A stretch of 15,833 bases of DNA from assembly GCA_015661555.1 (NCBI GenBank), contig DQVW01000097.1, positions 1-15,833 of the forward strand. Direction: 5' to 3'. This DNA is from Methanothermococcus okinawensis (GTDB lineage: Archaea; AGJL01; Methanococci; Methanococcales; Methanococcaceae). The first letter of the stretch is position 1, and each line of letters starts with the position of its first letter. The notes below the pieces were generated by a model, which made no database searches, had not been told where the DNA came from, and saw nothing but the letters and a program-made list of their open reading frames with translations. A program made the position numbers and the translations under genes. Positions 13,847-15,833 of the stretch are shown piece by piece.

Positions 13847-14040
13847 TTAATAAGTCCTGCCAAATCCCTTCCAATTGCTAGTTTGGAGTTACCCACTCTT
13901 ACAATCATAGGCCCCCTCTCGTTGTATAGGACTGTAATCCTTGTACCAGGTACAATCCTTAAGTCGTAGAGTTTCTTATACTCCCCACGTATCTCTTTTA
14001 CTGTATATGTGCCTGGTTTTTTATCTGTTAGACTTTCCAT
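13834..14040 (-). CDS. feoA: FeoA-type ferrous iron transport accessory protein
   Basis: A 68-residue protein with the SH3-like FeoA fold: an N-terminal strand (TYTVKEIRG), then the conserved LYDLRIVPGTRITVL turn equivalent to LxxLGIxPG in the family, and the C-terminal strands MIVRVGNSKLAIGRDLAGLIKV. FeoA is thought to bind the FeoB transporter and modulate Fe2+ uptake. Start ATG 14040 follows a near-perfect GGAGGTGA (minus strand, bases 14052-14045) by 4 nt. It lies 17 nt downstream of feoB, the reverse of the common feoA-feoB order. A second feoA upstream of feoB outside the window cannot be excluded. Confidence 0.92.
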   Translation of the reverse strand: MESLTDKKPGTYTVKEIRGEYKKLYDLRIVPGTRITVLYNERGPMIVRVGNSKLAIGRDLAGLIKVVE

Positions 14041-14057
14041 ACACTCACCTCCCTATT

Positions 14058-15833
14058 TTATGAAAAACCTATTAGTCGTCCAATGTTGTACACCACTATA
14101 CCTACAAGGGTAGCCAGTATCAGGTTGTAACTTACTGCAAATAGTGTCCACTTTACATTCTTTCCAGTCTCATAGAACAGGGTAGCTATGGTAGCTAAAC
14201 ATGGAATGTACAATACAGTGACCAGTGTAAGGACAAAGGCCTGAAGTGGGGTCAGTGCCTCCACTATATTTCCACTGTAGGCGATCTCCATGGTGGATAC
14301 TACCAACTCCTTGGCGATGATTCCAGCTAGGAGTGCAAGTGCACCTCTCCAATCTATGCCCATAAGCCCTGTTATAGGTTCCAACATCTTTCCCAGTAGC
14401 ATACCGTAACAGTTCTCCTCACTTGGGTAGTGGAGCAGGTAGTAGAAGAGTATAGAACCTGCCAGTATAATAGTTCCAGCCCTTATAAGGAAGTGCTTAG
14501 TATAGGCCCAGGTTCTTTTAAGTATGTAATCCCAATCTGGTAGTCTAAAGGGAGGTAACTCGAAGATAGGTTCTTCAGGTTTACCCTTTACAATATACTT
14601 ACCTACGACGTAGGATACTAGGGCTAGTAGGAGAAGGGATATTGCCACTATCCCCATGGCAAAGAGGGAGGCATGACTGGCAAAGAATGCACTGGCCATA
14701 AATCCGATTACAACAAATCTGGCGGAACATGGGACTAGAGGTGTTACTAGAATTGTGGCAAGTCGTCTAAGGGGATCTGGGATGGTCCTGGTAGCCAGTA
14801 TACCTGGGACGTTACATCCAAAACTTATGAGAATAGGTATTGTTGAACCCCCACTGAGACCTAGCTTAGCCATGATGTTGTGGAAGAGGGCTGAAACCCT
14901 TGCCAGATATCCAACACTCTCCAGGAGGGAGAGGGATAGCATCATAAAGGCTACATAGGGGAAGAAGGTAAGTACTGTCCCCACCCCGCCAATAATACCT
15001 TCTACTACAACTCCCCTGTATGGCTCTGGAATTATAACACCTAGATACTCCCCTAAATACTCGAAGAACATCTCGATATACTCTATAAAAACATCTCCTA
15101 ACCCTATGACAACAGTGTATACTATATACATAACAACGGCAAAAATTGCCATCCCGTATACAGGGTGGAGAAGTATCCTATCTATGTCGTCGAATATTAT
15201 CTTCTCCTTCCAGATACCCTTCAGTATTTCATCTACCTTTTTGTATCTCTCCTCGGCAACGTAACTCTCTGCGTCATGTCTTATCTCCCTCTCCAACTCC
15301 TCCTTTATCTTCTTCGCCTCCCTGAATAGATCCTCATTCTTTTTAAACAGATCTACAACCTCAGGATCCCCTTCTAGGAAGGATATAGCTAGCCATCTCT
15401 TTGGAACATCCTTGAACTTCCCCTCTGTAGGTAGGGGATATTTCTCCAACTTTTCCACTATCTTACTTACAGTATCCTCCAGGAGTTCAGAGTATCTAAT
15501 CTCACAGTGAATAGGCTTATAGTTCAATATAGCCTCCTTTAGATCCTCAATACCTATCTTGTATCTACCTGAGGTTTTTACAACTGGAAGTCCTCCTAAC
15601 CTCTCACTGAGTTTCTCACTATCTACAGAGATGCCGTACTTCTCCGCCTCATCTATAAAGTTTAGACATAGTATAGGCGACCTACCAAGTTCTATCAACT
15701 GTAAGGTCAGATAGAGGTTCCTGTTAAGGTTGTTTGTATCTATCACATCTACAAGGATGGCATCCTTATTCTCGATGATAAAATCTCTCGCTATCTTCTG
15801 GTCCAGGGAGTCAGCCTTTAGGGAGTATATTCC
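14058..15833 (-). CDS. feoB: Ferrous iron transporter FeoB, 5'-truncated by the window edge
   Basis: FeoB is the GTPase-linked inner-membrane Fe2+ importer. The frame is open to the last base of the window, giving the C-terminal 591 residues; the GTG at 15746 is internal. The first visible residues, GIYSLKADSLDQKIARDF, follow the G3 DxPG motif, so the P-loop, G2 and most of G3 lie outside. G4 is LNFID (about 57-61), and G5 is VKTSG (about 85-89). A cytoplasmic helical spacer (about 115-215) precedes the membrane domain. It holds the gate motifs FGCNVPGILATR (from about 338), VPCSARFVV (from about 367) and YIPCLATIA (from about 542), with KELVVSTM between them. The gate cysteines are retained. 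The TAA stop lies 17 nt before feoA, so the two are co-transcribed. Confidence 0.95.
   Translation of the reverse strand, partial: GIYSLKADSLDQKIARDFIIENKDAILVDVIDTNNLNRNLYLTLQLIELGRSPILCLNFIDEAEKYGISVDSEKLSERLGGLPVVKTSGRYKIGIEDLKEAILNYKPIHCEIRYSELLEDTVSKIVEKLEKYPLPTEGKFKDVPKRWLAISFLEGDPEVVDLFKKNEDLFREAKKIKEELEREIRHDAESYVAEERYKKVDEILKGIWKEKIIFDDIDRILLHPVYGMAIFAVVMYIVYTVVIGLGDVFIEYIEMFFEYLGEYLGVIIPEPYRGVVVEGIIGGVGTVLTFFPYVAFMMLSLSLLESVGYLARVSALFHNIMAKLGLSGGSTIPILISFGCNVPGILATRTIPDPLRRLATILVTPLVPCSARFVVIGFMASAFFASHASLFAMGIVAISLLLLALVSYVVGKYIVKGKPEEPIFELPPFRLPDWDYILKRTWAYTKHFLIRAGTIILAGSILFYYLLHYPSEENCYGMLLGKMLEPITGLMGIDWRGALALLAGIIAKELVVSTMEIAYSGNIVEALTPLQAFVLTLVTVLYIPCLATIATLFYETGKNVKWTLFAVSYNLILATLVGIVVYNIGRLIGFS

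Noticed and set aside
1..15833. CRISPR array, tRNA/rRNA genes, insertion sequences
   Set aside because: No spaced direct repeats, cloverleaf-like stretch, transposase or terminal inverted repeats were seen; almost all bases are accounted for by protein genes and spacers under 90 bp.

Overview
The window reads as the chromosome of a hydrogenotrophic methanogen, most likely a thermophilic member of Methanococcales. Supporting signs are two FeGP-cofactor genes (hcgB, hcgC) found essentially only in methanogens, archaeal families (HerA, an archaeal-type TruA, an MthK-like channel), Shine-Dalgarno sites of the GGTGA/GGAGG type, AT-rich TATA-like elements just upstream of starts, and a very purine-rich coding strand. 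G+C is roughly 40% by eye. Genus and species cannot be fixed from the sequence alone.

Layout. (1) 1-1345, plus strand: two adjacent type II secretion F-domain membrane proteins, the platform pair of an archaeal pilus or secretion system; the first is cut by the window edge. (2) 3297-1298, minus strand: a PurM/HypE-superfamily protein translationally coupled to an HD-domain phosphohydrolase, which runs 48 bp into the end of the secretion gene. (3) 3350-7292, plus: cbiD (corrinoid ring), aroA (shikimate pathway) and herA (DNA-end resection ATPase) as a tight run. (4) 8307-7297, minus: a two-helix K+ channel with an RCK domain. (5) 8396-12051, plus: a 4Fe-4S-containing GMC-like flavoprotein, hcgB, hcgC and argG. 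(6) 12840-12019, minus: truA, overlapping the end of argG. (7) 12908-13831, plus: Mn-dependent inorganic pyrophosphatase. (8) 15833-13834, minus: feoB (cut by the window edge) then feoA, an iron-uptake pair in the less usual B-A order.

The genome is very compact. There is no gap over about 90 bp, no RNA gene, no mobile element and no CRISPR array that I can see. Four of eight co-directional junctions use a Shine-Dalgarno that contains the upstream gene's TGA stop. All four convergent junctions overlap or are separated by 2-4 bp. Two of them (argG/truA and ppaC/feoA) share the exact palindrome GTAGATCTAC over the plus-strand stop codon, and the second forms a 9-bp-stem hairpin carrying both stop codons. 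The three divergent intergenic regions each hold a different dyad; the clearest is a 16-bp perfect palindrome joining two back-to-back TATA elements.

Most genes are housekeeping or cofactor genes. The least explained are the flavo-iron-sulfur protein heading the hcgBC-argG operon, which has lost a canonical GMC active-site residue, and the PurM-like/HD pair. No wholly new multi-gene system is evident; the Fe-S/GMC protein beside the FeGP genes is the best candidate for new biochemistry.
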